Shown here: piece by piece, positions 1-9,169 of the stretch
How the letters are laid out: every line of letters starts with the position of its first letter
Numbering within the stretch: the stretch's first letter is position 1
Origin: JBBBNV01 sp037137075
GTDB lineage: Bacteria; Bacillota; Bacilli; Paenibacillales; NBRC-103111
Reading direction: 5' to 3'
Length of the DNA stretch: 64,000 nt
NCBI RefSeq assembly: GCF_037137075.1
Contig: NZ_JBBBNV010000004.1
Span: forward strand, 124,001-188,000
Notes under the pieces: model-generated
What the model saw: only the letters and a program-made list of their open reading frames with translations
The model's database searches: none
What the model was told of the DNA's origin: nothing
Program-made: the position numbers and the translations under genes

Positions 1-71
1 CCTCGGGGCAGGCCGAGAAAAACGTATCAAATTATGCTCCGACAATAATGAAAGATTACCTGTCTTTTTTA

Positions 72-88
72 TGTTAATAAACTTGACA
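72..88. promoter_or_regulatory. TnrA/GlnR-type nitrogen operator
   Basis: TGTTA (72-76), seven bases, TGACA (84-88) matches the Bacillus TnrA/GlnR consensus TGTNA-N7-TNACA at every fixed position. It overlaps the -35 hexamer of the promoter of the amidotransferase/ammonium-transporter operon, a position more typical of repression than of activation. The nitrogen-scavenging function of the operon fits. The inner seven bases match the extended AT-rich consensus only partly. Confidence 0.65.
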
Positions 89-112
89 ATAAAGTGTGTG
101 TTGTTTTAAAAT
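83..112 (+). promoter_or_regulatory. Sigma-A promoter of the amidotransferase-amt operon
   Basis: TTGACA (83-88), 18-base spacer, TAAAAT (107-112). The predicted start near 119 leaves a leader of about 75 bases before the TTG start at 193. The remaining bases 1-192 show no gene. Confidence 0.6.
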
Positions 113-192
113 ACGGACATAGCCGAAAATAAACCGTAAATAAGTTGACATGAGAAAGGCTTGGATGGGGTTTTTGTGGGGGTGATGTTAGG

Positions 193-903
193 TTGCTTGT
201 ACTGCTGCTAAAGCACTTTGAGTTTGACGATGTATCCGCGCTTCAGATGTGGACGGATGTTAGAGGATGTGACATGAAGGTTCATTACGTCCCGGAGGAG
301 CCGCACCTTCCACCGTTAAACAGCTTTGATGTACTGGTCATTCTTGGAGGGCCGATGAGCGTATATCAGGAAAACGAATTCGGATGGCTCATTGAAGAGA
401 AGCAGTTGGTTCAAAAGGCGATGCAGGCCGGGAAAAAAGTGCTCGGCATTTGCTTCGGGGCTCAGATGCTGGCAGAGCTGCTAGGCGGCCGGGTATACCG
501 GAATGAATGGAAGGAAATCGGTTGGCATGAGGTAGTCCGGACCGGTTACCCGCATCCGTTTCTAAAGGGCTTGCCCGAACGCTTTTATTCCTACCAGTGG
601 CATGGAGATTGCTTCGATTTGCCTGAAGGGGCAGTGCATCTGGCCTCATCGGAGGCTTGCCGCAATCAGGCCTTCGCCTATGGCGAACATGTTCTGGCGC
701 TCCAGTTCCATCTGGAGACGTCGCCCGAATGCATTGCAGAGATGCTGCGGCGATGGGGCGGCGAATTGACAGAAGGGCCTTTTGTTCAAGAGGCGGAGCA
801 CATTCGCGGGCAAATCAGCCGCAGCGGGGATTCGATGCAGTATTTACACGGTATTCTTAATCAATTTATACCTTATAGCAGAGCTGAAAGCGAGGTTTTG
901 TAA
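193..903 (+). CDS. Class I glutamine amidotransferase-like protein
   Basis: A 236-aa stand-alone GATase domain of the GMP-synthase amidotransferase type. Visible features are the GGP loop near residue 52, the nucleophile elbow GICFGAQ with Cys87, and QFHLE with His173 and Glu175, so the Cys-His-Glu triad is complete. Such proteins hydrolyse glutamine or gamma-glutamyl bonds; no synthase domain is fused, so the acceptor is unknown. The start is TTG 193, preceded by a GGGGGTG ribosome binding site; the nearby ATG 185 runs into a stop in another frame. The stop lies one base before the ammonium transporter ATG, so the two are translated together. A role in ammonia or glutamine metabolism is inference from that pairing and from the upstream nitrogen operator. 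Confidence 0.85.
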   Translation: MLVLLLKHFEFDDVSALQMWTDVRGCDMKVHYVPEEPHLPPLNSFDVLVILGGPMSVYQENEFGWLIEEKQLVQKAMQAGKKVLGICFGAQMLAELLGGRVYRNEWKEIGWHEVVRTGYPHPFLKGLPERFYSYQWHGDCFDLPEGAVHLASSEACRNQAFAYGEHVLALQFHLETSPECIAEMLRRWGGELTEGPFVQEAEHIRGQISRSGDSMQYLHGILNQFIPYSRAESEVL

Positions 904-904
904 C

Positions 905-2197
905 ATGGAACTGGGATCAAATGCAATTTGGACCATGCTGGGGGCAATTTTAGTTTTGTTTATGCAATGCGGATTTATTATGCTGGAGGCCGGCTCGACC
1001 CGGATGAAAAACGCGGGTCACATTGCCGGTAAAACGATTTTTACAGTCGGTATCGTATCCATTGTATTCTGGGCTGTAGGGTATGCTTTTATTTTCGGCT
1101 CGCAAGGCAACTCGTTTATCGGCTGGGGCGAGTATTTCGGCTTCAATACGATGGCTATTGCGGAGGGCGGCAATATTGCCCCGACGGTATTCTTTATTTT
1201 TCAATTGGCGTTTGCTGCAATTTCCATGTCCGTAGCATGGGGCGGGTTTGCTGAGAGAGCGAAGCTGTCGGTATATCTCATCTTCGCTGTTTTGTTCTCC
1301 GCGATTGTTTATCCGGTTATCGCTCACTGGATTTGGGGCGGCGGCTGGCTTGCAGAGCACGGCAAACAAGACTTTGCCGGTTCGACGGTCGTTCACTTGA
1401 CAGGTGCGATGGCTGCTCTTGCGGCTACCATTTTGCTGAAACCGCGTCTTGGCAAATATAACAAAAACGGCAAGCCTAATGAGCTTCCGGGTCATAACCA
1501 AGTATTCACAACACTCGGCGTCATGATTTTGTGGGTAGGCTGGTTCGGCTTTAACGCAGGCAGCACCATTGCCGCAGATGACGGTCTGTTCTTCGGATTT
1601 ATTGCAATTAATACACAGCTTGGTGCGGCAGGCGGTGCGGTAGCCGCTTTGCTGGTCACATGGATGATGTCCGGGAAATCGGATGTTTCCGCAATGCTGA
1701 ACGGAGCTTTGGCAGGTCTCGTAGCAATTACGGCTTCTTGCGCCTTTGTTGAATCGTGGGCGGCTATCGTGATTGGTCTGGTTGCAGGTGTTGTTGTTGT
1801 TGCAAGCATGCGCTTTTTTGAAAGCAGACGTATCGATGACCCGATTTACGCGCTTTCCGCACATGGTACAGCAGGGGTTTGGGGAACATTGTCCAATGGC
1901 TTCTTTGCAACGCCAGAGCTGGCTGAAAAGGTTGGCGTAGGTAAAGCAGGCTTGTTCTACGGCGGCGGCTTCGAGCAGCTCGGTATTCAAGCGCTTGGTA
2001 TCGTAGCTTGCGGCGCATTTGCTTTTGTCGTATCTTACATCATCATCTATGTATTAAAAGTAACTATCGGCATTCGGGTAACCGAAGAGCAAGAGCTGGT
2101 TGGTCTGGACCTGAGTGAGCACGGCACCTACGGGTATCCGGAGCAAATGAAGGCGCTGGCTGCAGATGCTGCCAAGGGAGCGCGCAGCGCTGTCTAA
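905..2197 (+). CDS. amt: Ammonium transporter (Amt family)
   Basis: A 430-aa polytopic membrane protein with about 11 hydrophobic segments. Amt landmarks are present: the DFAGSTVVH segment with Asp156 and first pore His164, and the second pore histidine His320 in SAHGTAGVWG, the twin-His pair that conducts ammonia. The start ATG 905 has GAGG nine bases upstream inside the end of the amidotransferase gene; upstream in-frame codons overlap that gene and are not needed. No PII gene (glnK) follows, unlike many amt operons; instead a glutamine amidotransferase precedes it. It imports ammonium at the cell membrane under nitrogen limitation. Regulation through the operator at 72-88 is likely. A strong terminator follows. 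Confidence 0.95.
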   Translation: MELGSNAIWTMLGAILVLFMQCGFIMLEAGSTRMKNAGHIAGKTIFTVGIVSIVFWAVGYAFIFGSQGNSFIGWGEYFGFNTMAIAEGGNIAPTVFFIFQLAFAAISMSVAWGGFAERAKLSVYLIFAVLFSAIVYPVIAHWIWGGGWLAEHGKQDFAGSTVVHLTGAMAALAATILLKPRLGKYNKNGKPNELPGHNQVFTTLGVMILWVGWFGFNAGSTIAADDGLFFGFIAINTQLGAAGGAVAALLVTWMMSGKSDVSAMLNGALAGLVAITASCAFVESWAAIVIGLVAGVVVVASMRFFESRRIDDPIYALSAHGTAGVWGTLSNGFFATPELAEKVGVGKAGLFYGGGFEQLGIQALGIVACGAFAFVVSYIIIYVLKVTIGIRVTEEQELVGLDLSEHGTYGYPEQMKALAADAAKGARSAV

Positions 2198-2226
2198 CCC
2201 TATTATATGTAAGGCGAGAGATGCTT

Positions 2227-2283
2227 AAGGGCATTGCCGAGCCGGATTCCAAGAGAGTCCGGCTGCGGCAATGCCTTTTTTTT
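2227..2283 (+). terminator. Rho-independent terminator after amt
   Basis: A long stem (GGCATTGCCG..GCCGGA paired with TCCGGC..CGGCAATGCC) followed by a run of T. It closes the amt operon. From here to 2460 no gene is seen. Confidence 0.9.
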
Positions 2284-2462
2284 GCCGAGTCCAGCATACC
2301 GGTTAGCGCCGTCATGTTAAAGAGGCTGCCGGCACCCGTCCTATTCTTTCAATCCCTTCTTCACTCCGAGATTTGCGCGTGCTCGAAGATCGGTTGAACG
2401 CTCTAAAGGTGTGAAATAGTTGCAGATTCCTTCATAAAAGGTTACGCGGCTGGCCCACTATC

Positions 2463-2471
2463 TGCTATAAT
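2463..2471 (+). promoter_or_regulatory. Extended -10 promoter of the ruv operon
   Basis: TGCTATAAT (extended TGN plus perfect TATAAT at 2466-2471). No good -35 hexamer is seen at 16-18 bases, consistent with an extended -10 promoter. It lies 47 bases before the ruvC start. Confidence 0.55.
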
Positions 2472-2517
2472 AGGAATGGAATACATATGTTCGCTTTTTT
2501 GGATGGGAGAGGTTCCT

Positions 2518-3021
2518 TTGCGTATTCTCGGCATTGACCCCGGCATTGCTATTGTCGGGTTTGGCATTGTTGATAAACAGGGCAGCCGGCTCGTACCGGT
2601 GCAGTACGGCAGTATTCAGACGCCCGCCCATACGGAGCCTTCCCTGCGGCTGAAGCAGGTTTATGATGCTGCCGTGGAGCTGATGGAGAGGTATAAGCCG
2701 GAGGCCATGGCGATAGAAAAGCTGTTTTTTAACCGGAATGTAACGACGGCCTTTACCGTTGCGGAAGCGCGGGGGGTTATGCTGCTGGCCGCTGTCCAGC
2801 AGGGGCTAAGTATTGCGGAATATACGCCACTGCAGGTGAAGTCGGCTATTGTCGGCTATGGCCAGGCGGAGAAGCGGCAGGTGCAGGAGATGGTCCGGAT
2901 GTTTCTCGGGCTGCAGGCTGCTCCGAAGCCGGATGATGTTGCCGATGCGCTGGCCATCGCGATCTGCCATGCCCATTCTTCCGCTTTGCATCAGAAATTG
3001 AAAGAGGTACATAAACGATGA
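2518..3021 (+). CDS. ruvC: Crossover junction endodeoxyribonuclease RuvC
   Basis: Holliday junction resolvase, 167 aa from TTG 2518, close to the usual length. The four catalytic acidic residues of the RNase H-like fold are present: Asp7 (GIDPG), Glu67 (AIEKLFF), Asp140 and Asp143 (PDDVADALA). The TTG start is chosen because GGGAGAGG (2504-2511) sits correctly before it and the protein then begins MRILGIDPG as in the family; an in-frame ATG at 2476 lacks such a site and lies almost at the likely transcription start. The stop overlaps the ruvA start (ATGA), so RuvC is coupled to RuvA. It resolves the junctions moved by RuvAB during recombination repair. Confidence 0.95.
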   Translation: MRILGIDPGIAIVGFGIVDKQGSRLVPVQYGSIQTPAHTEPSLRLKQVYDAAVELMERYKPEAMAIEKLFFNRNVTTAFTVAEARGVMLLAAVQQGLSIAEYTPLQVKSAIVGYGQAEKRQVQEMVRMFLGLQAAPKPDDVADALAIAICHAHSSALHQKLKEVHKR

Positions 3022-3653
3022 TTGATTTTTTACGGGGAACAGTCGCTCATGTAGAGGCTGACTATGTGGTGCTGGATGTGCAGGGAGTCGGATACCGGGT
3101 ATTTTGCCCGAATCCGTACGCCATTCAGGCCAAACAGGCGGATACTGTCACGGTATACATTCACCATCACGTGCGTGAGGATGCCATATTATTGTTCGGC
3201 TTTGCCAGCCGGGAGGAACAAACGCTGTTCCGCCGGCTGATGGACGTATCCGGGATAGGCCCGAAGGTGGGGCTGGGCATTTTGTCCGGCGGATCGCCTG
3301 AAGCGGTGGTGGCCGCCATCCAGCAGGAGGATATCGGTTTTCTGACCAAGCTGCCCGGGATTGGGAAAAAAACGGCGCAGCGCATGATTCTTGATTTGAA
3401 GGACAAGCTTGCAGGCCTGCCTGCTGCACTGTCATCCGGCGGCGGGCTGTTCGACGCTCCGATGCTTCCGCTTGCCATGCCCGGCTCCGGCGGCGGCACT
3501 GCCTGGCGTGAGGCCAAAGAGGCGCTGGCGGCGCTCGGCTATAAGGAAGTGGAGCTGGACGGCGCCTGGCAGGCCATCAAAGAGAAGACAAGCAGCGACG
3601 ATTCGGTGGATGTGCTGATGAAAAAGGCGCTCCAAGCGCTGTTTAAAGGCTGA
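3018..3653 (+). CDS. ruvA: Holliday junction branch migration protein RuvA
   Basis: A 211-aa junction-binding subunit. The N-terminal OB-fold (about 1-63) is followed by two helix-hairpin-helix motifs, VSGIGPKVG (78-86) and LPGIGKKTA (112-120), and a flexible linker to the C-terminal domain III that contacts RuvB. Its ATG overlaps the ruvC stop. RuvA holds the four-way junction open for the RuvB motor encoded next. Confidence 0.95.
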   Translation: MIDFLRGTVAHVEADYVVLDVQGVGYRVFCPNPYAIQAKQADTVTVYIHHHVREDAILLFGFASREEQTLFRRLMDVSGIGPKVGLGILSGGSPEAVVAAIQQEDIGFLTKLPGIGKKTAQRMILDLKDKLAGLPAALSSGGGLFDAPMLPLAMPGSGGGTAWREAKEALAALGYKEVELDGAWQAIKEKTSSDDSVDVLMKKALQALFKG

Positions 3654-3670
3654 CAAGGAGGGCGCTTATT

Positions 3671-4672
3671 ATGGAAGACAGACTTATATCCGCCCATTTG
3701 ATGATGGAGGATCAGGCCGTCGAGCTCAGTTTGCGGCCCCGTTACTTGTCGGAGTACATCGGTCAGGCACAGGTGAAGGAAAACCTGAAGATTTATATCG
3801 AAGCGGCCAAGATGCGCAAGGAAGCGCTGGATCACGTGCTGCTGTACGGGCCGCCCGGCCTCGGCAAAACGACGTTGTCGAATATTATTGCCAACGAGCT
3901 CGGGGTGAACGTAAGGACCACAAGCGGTCCGGCGATTGAACGTCCTGGCGATTTGGCGGCGATATTGACGAATCTGCAGCAGGGCGACGTGCTGTTTATT
4001 GATGAGATTCATCGTCTCCACAGAACGGTGGAGGAAGTGCTTTATCCGGCGATGGAGGATTTTGCGCTGGATATTATGATCGGCAAAGGCCCCAGCGCCC
4101 GATCGGTGCGCCTGGATTTGCCTTCGTTCACTCTAATCGGCGCCACCACGCGGGCCGGCCTGCTGTCTGCTCCGCTGCGTGACCGTTTCGGTGTAGTGAG
4201 CCGTCTTGAATATTATAATGTGGACGAGCTTTCCTTTATTGTCAGCCGTGCTGCTGATATTTTGCAGGTGCCCATCAATGGCGAGGCGGCAGAGGAGATC
4301 GGGAAACGCTCGCGGGGAACGCCGCGGATCGCGAACCGACTGCTCAAGCGGGTCCGCGATTATGCCCAGGTCCGGGGTGATGGGGTTATTACGCATGAGC
4401 TGTCCCAGCATGCGCTCAGCCTGATTCAGATTGACGATTTAGGCCTGGACCACATTGATCACAAAATGCTGAAGGCCATTATTCATACGTTCAAGGGCGG
4501 CCCGGTCGGTCTGGACACCATTGCGGCCACGATCGGCGAGGAAAGTCAAACCATAGAGGATGTGTATGAGCCGTATTTGCTCCAAATCGGCTTTTTGCAG
4601 CGCACGCCGCGCGGGCGCATGGCGACAGCGCAGGCGTATATGCACCTGGGCTTGAATCCGCCTGAACGGTAG
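3671..4672 (+). CDS. ruvB: Holliday junction branch migration ATPase RuvB
   Basis: A 333-aa AAA+ motor. Walker A GPPGLGKT (60-67), Walker B VLFIDEIH (107-114), the sensor stretch GATTRAG and the arginine region LRDRFGV are all present, followed by the C-terminal winged-helix domain. Length is normal. It lies 17 bases after ruvA with an AAGGAGG-like ribosome binding site and drives branch migration with RuvA before RuvC cleavage. Confidence 0.96.
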   Translation: MEDRLISAHLMMEDQAVELSLRPRYLSEYIGQAQVKENLKIYIEAAKMRKEALDHVLLYGPPGLGKTTLSNIIANELGVNVRTTSGPAIERPGDLAAILTNLQQGDVLFIDEIHRLHRTVEEVLYPAMEDFALDIMIGKGPSARSVRLDLPSFTLIGATTRAGLLSAPLRDRFGVVSRLEYYNVDELSFIVSRAADILQVPINGEAAEEIGKRSRGTPRIANRLLKRVRDYAQVRGDGVITHELSQHALSLIQIDDLGLDHIDHKMLKAIIHTFKGGPVGLDTIAATIGEESQTIEDVYEPYLLQIGFLQRTPRGRMATAQAYMHLGLNPPER

Positions 4673-4685
4673 GTGCTATTTAACC

Positions 4686-6902
4686 ATGAAGGCACGGCTG
4701 CCGGATGGATTGAATGTCCAGGCGCCGGCGGCTGTGCGATCGAAAGGAGCAGTGCAGGCTTTGGTTGCAGAGCAAGTCATTCTACAGAAGAAACGCAGAT
4801 TTTCCCGGCTGGCGAAGGTTTGTCTGATGCTGGTGCTGGCGGCGGCCGGTGCGGTCCCGCTGCTTCCCCAGGAAGGCTACGCAAGCGTTCCTGCCTTGGA
4901 TACAATTCGGGTCGCCCTCTATATGGACAATGGAAAAACGATCCGGCAAACCGTGCCCACGGTGACCTTGTCCTCCGAAGGCGGGCTGCAAATAGGTGTG
5001 CGCCAGCCTTCAGGGCCGATATTATGGGCGGCGCCAGCCTCTCGTGAGATACGTGTCAGCCTGGATCAGTACCGGGTGCTGCTGCAGCAGACGGCTGATT
5101 TTAACCTGGCGTCGTCCCTAGCCAAGCAGCTTCAGGCTGCGGACGGGAGCGCCTATATTACGGTCATCCAGCGTCAAGGCAAGCCCTTGTATCGGGTCAG
5201 CCTCGGGCAGTTCGGCACGAAGGAGAGCGCGGAGGCGGCCAAATCGAAGGTGCTTTCCGGTACAAACGCTTCGCTTGTTGATGCCAAGCTGGCGTCTGTG
5301 CTTGGGCCTAACTATTGGAGCGCCGGCTCTTACGGCTCCGAGGCGGAAGCACAGAAGCAAGCGGACCAATTGCAGCAGAGCGGCATTGCCGCCTACGTAG
5401 CGATGCAGCAGACGGCGGCGGGAACACCTTCTTATGAGGTGTGGATCGGAGAGGCGGCCGACGGCGGCCAGCTTGGCGATGTGAAGCTGAAGGTGGCTGC
5501 AGCCGGGCAGAAGCTCAGCCTGCAGGCGGTTGATATGAGCCTGCCGTATTTCGTTGTCCGCAGCGATGCGACACGAGCTTCGAGCGCGGCATCTGCCGTC
5601 CCGCATTATTATATGAACGCAAGCGGGCAGAAAACCTGGGTGCAGCCCAAGGATGCCTCAATCCAAATCACGGAGAAATCGGAACGCAAATACAGAGGCA
5701 GTCTGGAGCTGGCGGCTGTAAACAGCAAATTGGCGGTCATTAATGAACTGCCGTTTGAGCATTATTTATATTCTGTCGTCGGCTCGGAGCTTGGTGAAGG
5801 CTGGCCGATTGAGTCGCTAAAGGCACAGGCTGTCGCGGCCCGTACGTTCGCCCTGAAGCTGGGGATGAAATACGAGGTCGCCCACATTTCGGACACGACA
5901 GTTGATCAAGCTTACAAAGGGCTGGGTTCGGAATCTCCCTCGGTGCTGTCTGCCGTGCAGGCTACCAGCGGTGAAGTGCTGATGAATAAAGACGGACTCA
6001 TTACACCCGTCTACTCTTCGAATTCCGGCGGAATGACAGGGGATCCGAAGGAAGTCTGGGGCAATGCGGTCGATTACTTGAAGCCTGTGGAAAGTGCTGC
6101 CGATGAAGCGGCGCAGCAGGGTAAACGGCTGTGGCATCGCGCATTGTTTACAGACGGCACGACCGGTTACATCCACTCTGATTATGCGACAGCAACAGGA
6201 GAAGTGAATGGAGGCGGCTGGCCTTTATATGAAGTAAAGGGGAAAGACGTCAATGTGCGTACAGCTCCGCAAACGACTTCCCCGGCGGTTGTGATCAAGA
6301 AGGTGAACAGCGGTGACCGGTTCGTCTCGCTGGGTCAGTCAACGGAATTGACGGCCTACAGCTGGATGAGAGGGCCTTATTCTCCGGAAGAATTAAAGAA
6401 GCTGTTAAGCTTGCCCAAGGGATCGCCGGAAATTGATGGAGCCATCCGTTCTTTGGAGGTTACGGAGCGGGGACCGTCGGGGCGGGTAACTGCATTTGCC
6501 GTGAATGGACAGACGGTGCAGCTTGCCAATGCGGACAGCAGTCGCGGGGTCTTCGGCGGACTGCCCAGCGCGAAGTTTGAAATCGAGGAAACAGGCAGGT
6601 ATACTATACTGGGTGCTGATGGAGCGGTACGCGAAATGTCTGCGGGCAGCGGAAGCATATATGTTCTGGATGCCGGAGGCAAGGCGCAGCCGCTTGGCGG
6701 AGACAGTCTCGCGATTGGCTCAGGGCAGCAGGCCCGGGACATTACTTCCACCGCGCAGTACGTCATCAAAGGAGAGGGCTACGGCCACGGCCTTGGCATG
6801 TCGCAATGGGGCGCGCGAGGACTAGCTGATGCCGGTTATGATTATAAGCAAATTCTGGAATACTATTATTATGGTGTATCGATTAAGAAGGACGGAGCCT
6901 GA
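4686..6902 (+). CDS. SpoIID/LytB-domain cell wall protein with SPOR-like repeats
   Basis: A 738-aa protein of the SpoIID/LytB family, whose members are peptidoglycan lytic transglycosylases. An N-terminal hydrophobic segment (about 42-62) suggests membrane anchoring or export. Two SPOR-like glycan-binding segments follow (about 155-195 and 205-245, each with YRVSLGQFG- or YWSAGSYGS-like cores). The SpoIID domain starts near 325 (INELPFEHYLYSVVGSE, SLKAQAVAARTFAL) and ends with YGHGLGMSQWGA near 700. A segment with VNVRTAP near 520 looks like an inserted SH3-type element. It sits between ruvB and queA with short gaps, so it is probably part of the same transcript. It is much longer than B. subtilis SpoIID (about 340 aa), so a role limited to engulfment is not certain. 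Confidence 0.85.
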   Translation: MKARLPDGLNVQAPAAVRSKGAVQALVAEQVILQKKRRFSRLAKVCLMLVLAAAGAVPLLPQEGYASVPALDTIRVALYMDNGKTIRQTVPTVTLSSEGGLQIGVRQPSGPILWAAPASREIRVSLDQYRVLLQQTADFNLASSLAKQLQAADGSAYITVIQRQGKPLYRVSLGQFGTKESAEAAKSKVLSGTNASLVDAKLASVLGPNYWSAGSYGSEAEAQKQADQLQQSGIAAYVAMQQTAAGTPSYEVWIGEAADGGQLGDVKLKVAAAGQKLSLQAVDMSLPYFVVRSDATRASSAASAVPHYYMNASGQKTWVQPKDASIQITEKSERKYRGSLELAAVNSKLAVINELPFEHYLYSVVGSELGEGWPIESLKAQAVAARTFALKLGMKYEVAHISDTTVDQAYKGLGSESPSVLSAVQATSGEVLMNKDGLITPVYSSNSGGMTGDPKEVWGNAVDYLKPVESAADEAAQQGKRLWHRALFTDGTTGYIHSDYATATGEVNGGGWPLYEVKGKDVNVRTAPQTTSPAVVIKKVNSGDRFVSLGQSTELTAYSWMRGPYSPEELKKLLSLPKGSPEIDGAIRSLEVTERGPSGRVTAFAVNGQTVQLANADSSRGVFGGLPSAKFEIEETGRYTILGADGAVREMSAGSGSIYVLDAGGKAQPLGGDSLAIGSGQQARDITSTAQYVIKGEGYGHGLGMSQWGARGLADAGYDYKQILEYYYYGVSIKKDGA

Positions 6903-6904
6903 TC

Positions 6905-7954
6905 ATGAACGTCAATGAGTTTGATTTTGAACTGCCCGAGCATTTGATTGCTCAGACTCCTCTGAAGGAACGAAGCAAATCCCGGCTGCTTACTCTGGAT
7001 AAGAATACCGGCGAGACGGGGCATCGGACCTTTGAGGAGTTGAAGGAATTCCTCCAGCCGGGGGATTTGCTGGTGCTGAATAATACGAAGGTGCTCCCTG
7101 CCCGCTTGTTCGGGGTTAAAGCAGATACGGGCGCCAAAGTGGAAGTGCTGCTGCTTAAAGATAACGGGGAGGACCGCTGGGATGCTCTGGTCAAGCCCGG
7201 AAAACGGATTAAAACCGGGACCCGGATCGTTTTTTATGCACCCGGTGAAGAGACTCCGATTTTGTCGGCTGTTATTGAGGCTGAAGGGGAGATGGGACAG
7301 CGCTCCATCCGATTTAGATATGAGGGCGTATTTCTTGAGCTGCTGGATCGTGTAGGACAGATGCCGCTTCCGCCCTATATCCGGGAAACGCTGGATGACA
7401 AGGACAGATACCAGACCGTATATGCTCAGCATCAGGGCTCGGCAGCGGCTCCGACAGCGGGCCTTCATTTTACACAGCCGTTCCTGCGGCAGCTGGAGGA
7501 AAGCGGAATACGCATCGCCTATGTCACCCTGCATGTCGGACTCGGTACATTCCGTCCGGTATCGGCCGATACTGTAGAAGAGCATCGTATGCATTCGGAA
7601 TATTACGTGCTTCCGGAAGAAACGGCAGCACTGATCCGGGAGACAAAGCAGCAGGGCGGGCGTATTATAGCAGTCGGCACAACCTCGGCCCGCACGCTGG
7701 AGACGGCCGCGCGGAACGCAGAGGATATCGGGTGTCTTGAAGGATCAAGCGGCTGGACGGACATTTTTATTTATCCGGGCGTGGAGCTGCGGCTTGTGGA
7801 TGCGCTGCTGACGAATTTTCATCTCCCGAAATCGACGCTGCTCATGCTCATTAGCGCTATCGCAGGGCGGGAGCGAATTCTTGCCGCATACCGGGAAGCT
7901 GTGGAGCGGGAGTACCGCTTTTTCAGCTTTGGAGATGCTATGTTTATTTATTAA
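6905..7954 (+). CDS. queA: tRNA preQ1(34) S-adenosylmethionine ribosyltransferase-isomerase QueA
   Basis: A 349-aa enzyme transferring the ribosyl part of S-adenosylmethionine to preQ1 in the tRNA wobble position to give epoxyqueuosine. Family stretches are present: the N-terminal FELPEHLIAQ, GDLLVLNNTKVLPARL, APTAGLHFT, LHVGLGTFRPV and TNFHLPKSTLLML. The ATG is two bases after the SpoIID-like stop. The enzyme acts directly after Tgt, encoded next, so the two genes form the usual queuosine pair. Confidence 0.96.
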   Translation: MNVNEFDFELPEHLIAQTPLKERSKSRLLTLDKNTGETGHRTFEELKEFLQPGDLLVLNNTKVLPARLFGVKADTGAKVEVLLLKDNGEDRWDALVKPGKRIKTGTRIVFYAPGEETPILSAVIEAEGEMGQRSIRFRYEGVFLELLDRVGQMPLPPYIRETLDDKDRYQTVYAQHQGSAAAPTAGLHFTQPFLRQLEESGIRIAYVTLHVGLGTFRPVSADTVEEHRMHSEYYVLPEETAALIRETKQQGGRIIAVGTTSARTLETAARNAEDIGCLEGSSGWTDIFIYPGVELRLVDALLTNFHLPKSTLLMLISAIAGRERILAAYREAVEREYRFFSFGDAMFIY

Positions 7955-8001
7955 GGTTTAATTATTTCCTTGTACGGATGTACAGCACAGAAAGGGATTT
8001 T

Positions 8002-9135
8002 ATGGCGATACGTTACGAGCATATTAAAACATGCAAGCAAACCGGGGCGCGGCTTGGCCTCGTGCATACCCCGCACGGTGTCATTGAGACCCCGGCGTTC
8101 ATGCCTGTAGGCACGCAGGCGACGGTCAAAACGATGAGTCCGGAAGAACTGAAAACGATGGATGCTCAAATTATATTGAGTAATACGTACCATCTGTATT
8201 TGCGTCCGGGACACGAGCTTGTTAAAGAAGCGGGCGGGCTGCACCAGTTTATGAACTGGGACCGGCCGATTCTGACCGATAGCGGCGGGTTTCAAGTGTT
8301 CAGCCTCAGTGAGATGCGCAAGATTAGAGAAGAGGGCGTTGAATTCCGCTCCCATCTGAACGGGGACAAGCTGTTTATTTCTCCTGAAAAGGCAATGGAG
8401 ATTCAAAATGCGTTAGGCGCCGACATCATGATGGCCTTTGATGAGTGTCCGCCGTATCCGGCCGAATATGACTACGTAAAGCAGTCTCTGGAACGGACTA
8501 CCCGCTGGGCCGAAAGATGCCTTCAATCCCACGCCCGTAAACAGGATCAGGCATTGTTTGCGATCGTTCAGGGCGGCATGTTCGGCGATTTGCGGAAGGA
8601 GAGCGCGGCTCAGTTGACTTCCATGGATTTCCCGGGGTATGCTATTGGTGGACTAAGTGTTGGCGAGCCAAAACACCTGATGTATGACATGCTGGAGGAA
8701 ACGGTACCGCTTCTGCCAGAGCACAAGCCCCGTTACTTGATGGGCGTCGGTTCTCCGGATGCGCTGCTCGATGGAGCTATCCGAGGCATCGATATGTTTG
8801 ACTGCGTGCTTCCGACCCGAATCGCCCGCAATGGTACGGTCATGACCCGCCAAGGGAGACTGGTTGTGAAGAACGCCCAGTACGCCCGGGATTTCCGGCC
8901 GATGGATGAGCGCTGCGGCTGCTATACCTGCAAGAACTACACCCGCGCCTATATTCGCCATTTGCTGAAAGCGGAGGAGACCTTCGGGCTGCGGCTGACG
9001 ACAATACATAACTTGCAGTTTTTGCTCGATTTGATGCGGGATGTGCGGCAAGCGATACGTGAAGACCGGCTGATGGACTTCCGTAATCAATTTTTTGCGG
9101 AATATGGCTTGTTCGACAATGACAAAGGGTTCTAA
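8002..9135 (+). CDS. tgt: tRNA-guanine transglycosylase Tgt
   Basis: A 377-aa enzyme exchanging guanine-34 for preQ1 in GUN-anticodon tRNAs. Asp93 in DSGGFQ and nucleophile Asp267 in FDCVLPTR are present, as is the zinc site Cys305, Cys307, Cys310 and His336 (CGCYTC...IHN). The start ATG 8002 follows AAAGGGA directly and gives the expected N-terminus MAIRYEHIKTCKQTGARLG; an in-frame ATG at 7978 would add eight unconserved residues without a good binding site. Confidence 0.96.
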   Translation: MAIRYEHIKTCKQTGARLGLVHTPHGVIETPAFMPVGTQATVKTMSPEELKTMDAQIILSNTYHLYLRPGHELVKEAGGLHQFMNWDRPILTDSGGFQVFSLSEMRKIREEGVEFRSHLNGDKLFISPEKAMEIQNALGADIMMAFDECPPYPAEYDYVKQSLERTTRWAERCLQSHARKQDQALFAIVQGGMFGDLRKESAAQLTSMDFPGYAIGGLSVGEPKHLMYDMLEETVPLLPEHKPRYLMGVGSPDALLDGAIRGIDMFDCVLPTRIARNGTVMTRQGRLVVKNAQYARDFRPMDERCGCYTCKNYTRAYIRHLLKAEETFGLRLTTIHNLQFLLDLMRDVRQAIREDRLMDFRNQFFAEYGLFDNDKGF

Positions 9136-9169
9136 ACATTCTAAAGCAGTTTGAGGAGGATGGGTCAGT

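Noticed and set aside
134..150. Second TnrA/GlnR box
   Set aside because: CCGTA-N7-TGACA matches only one half-site.
950..1990. Long open frame on the minus strand inside amt
   Set aside because: Antisense shadow of amt; composition is Cys/Arg/Asn-rich with no family features, and amt is certain.
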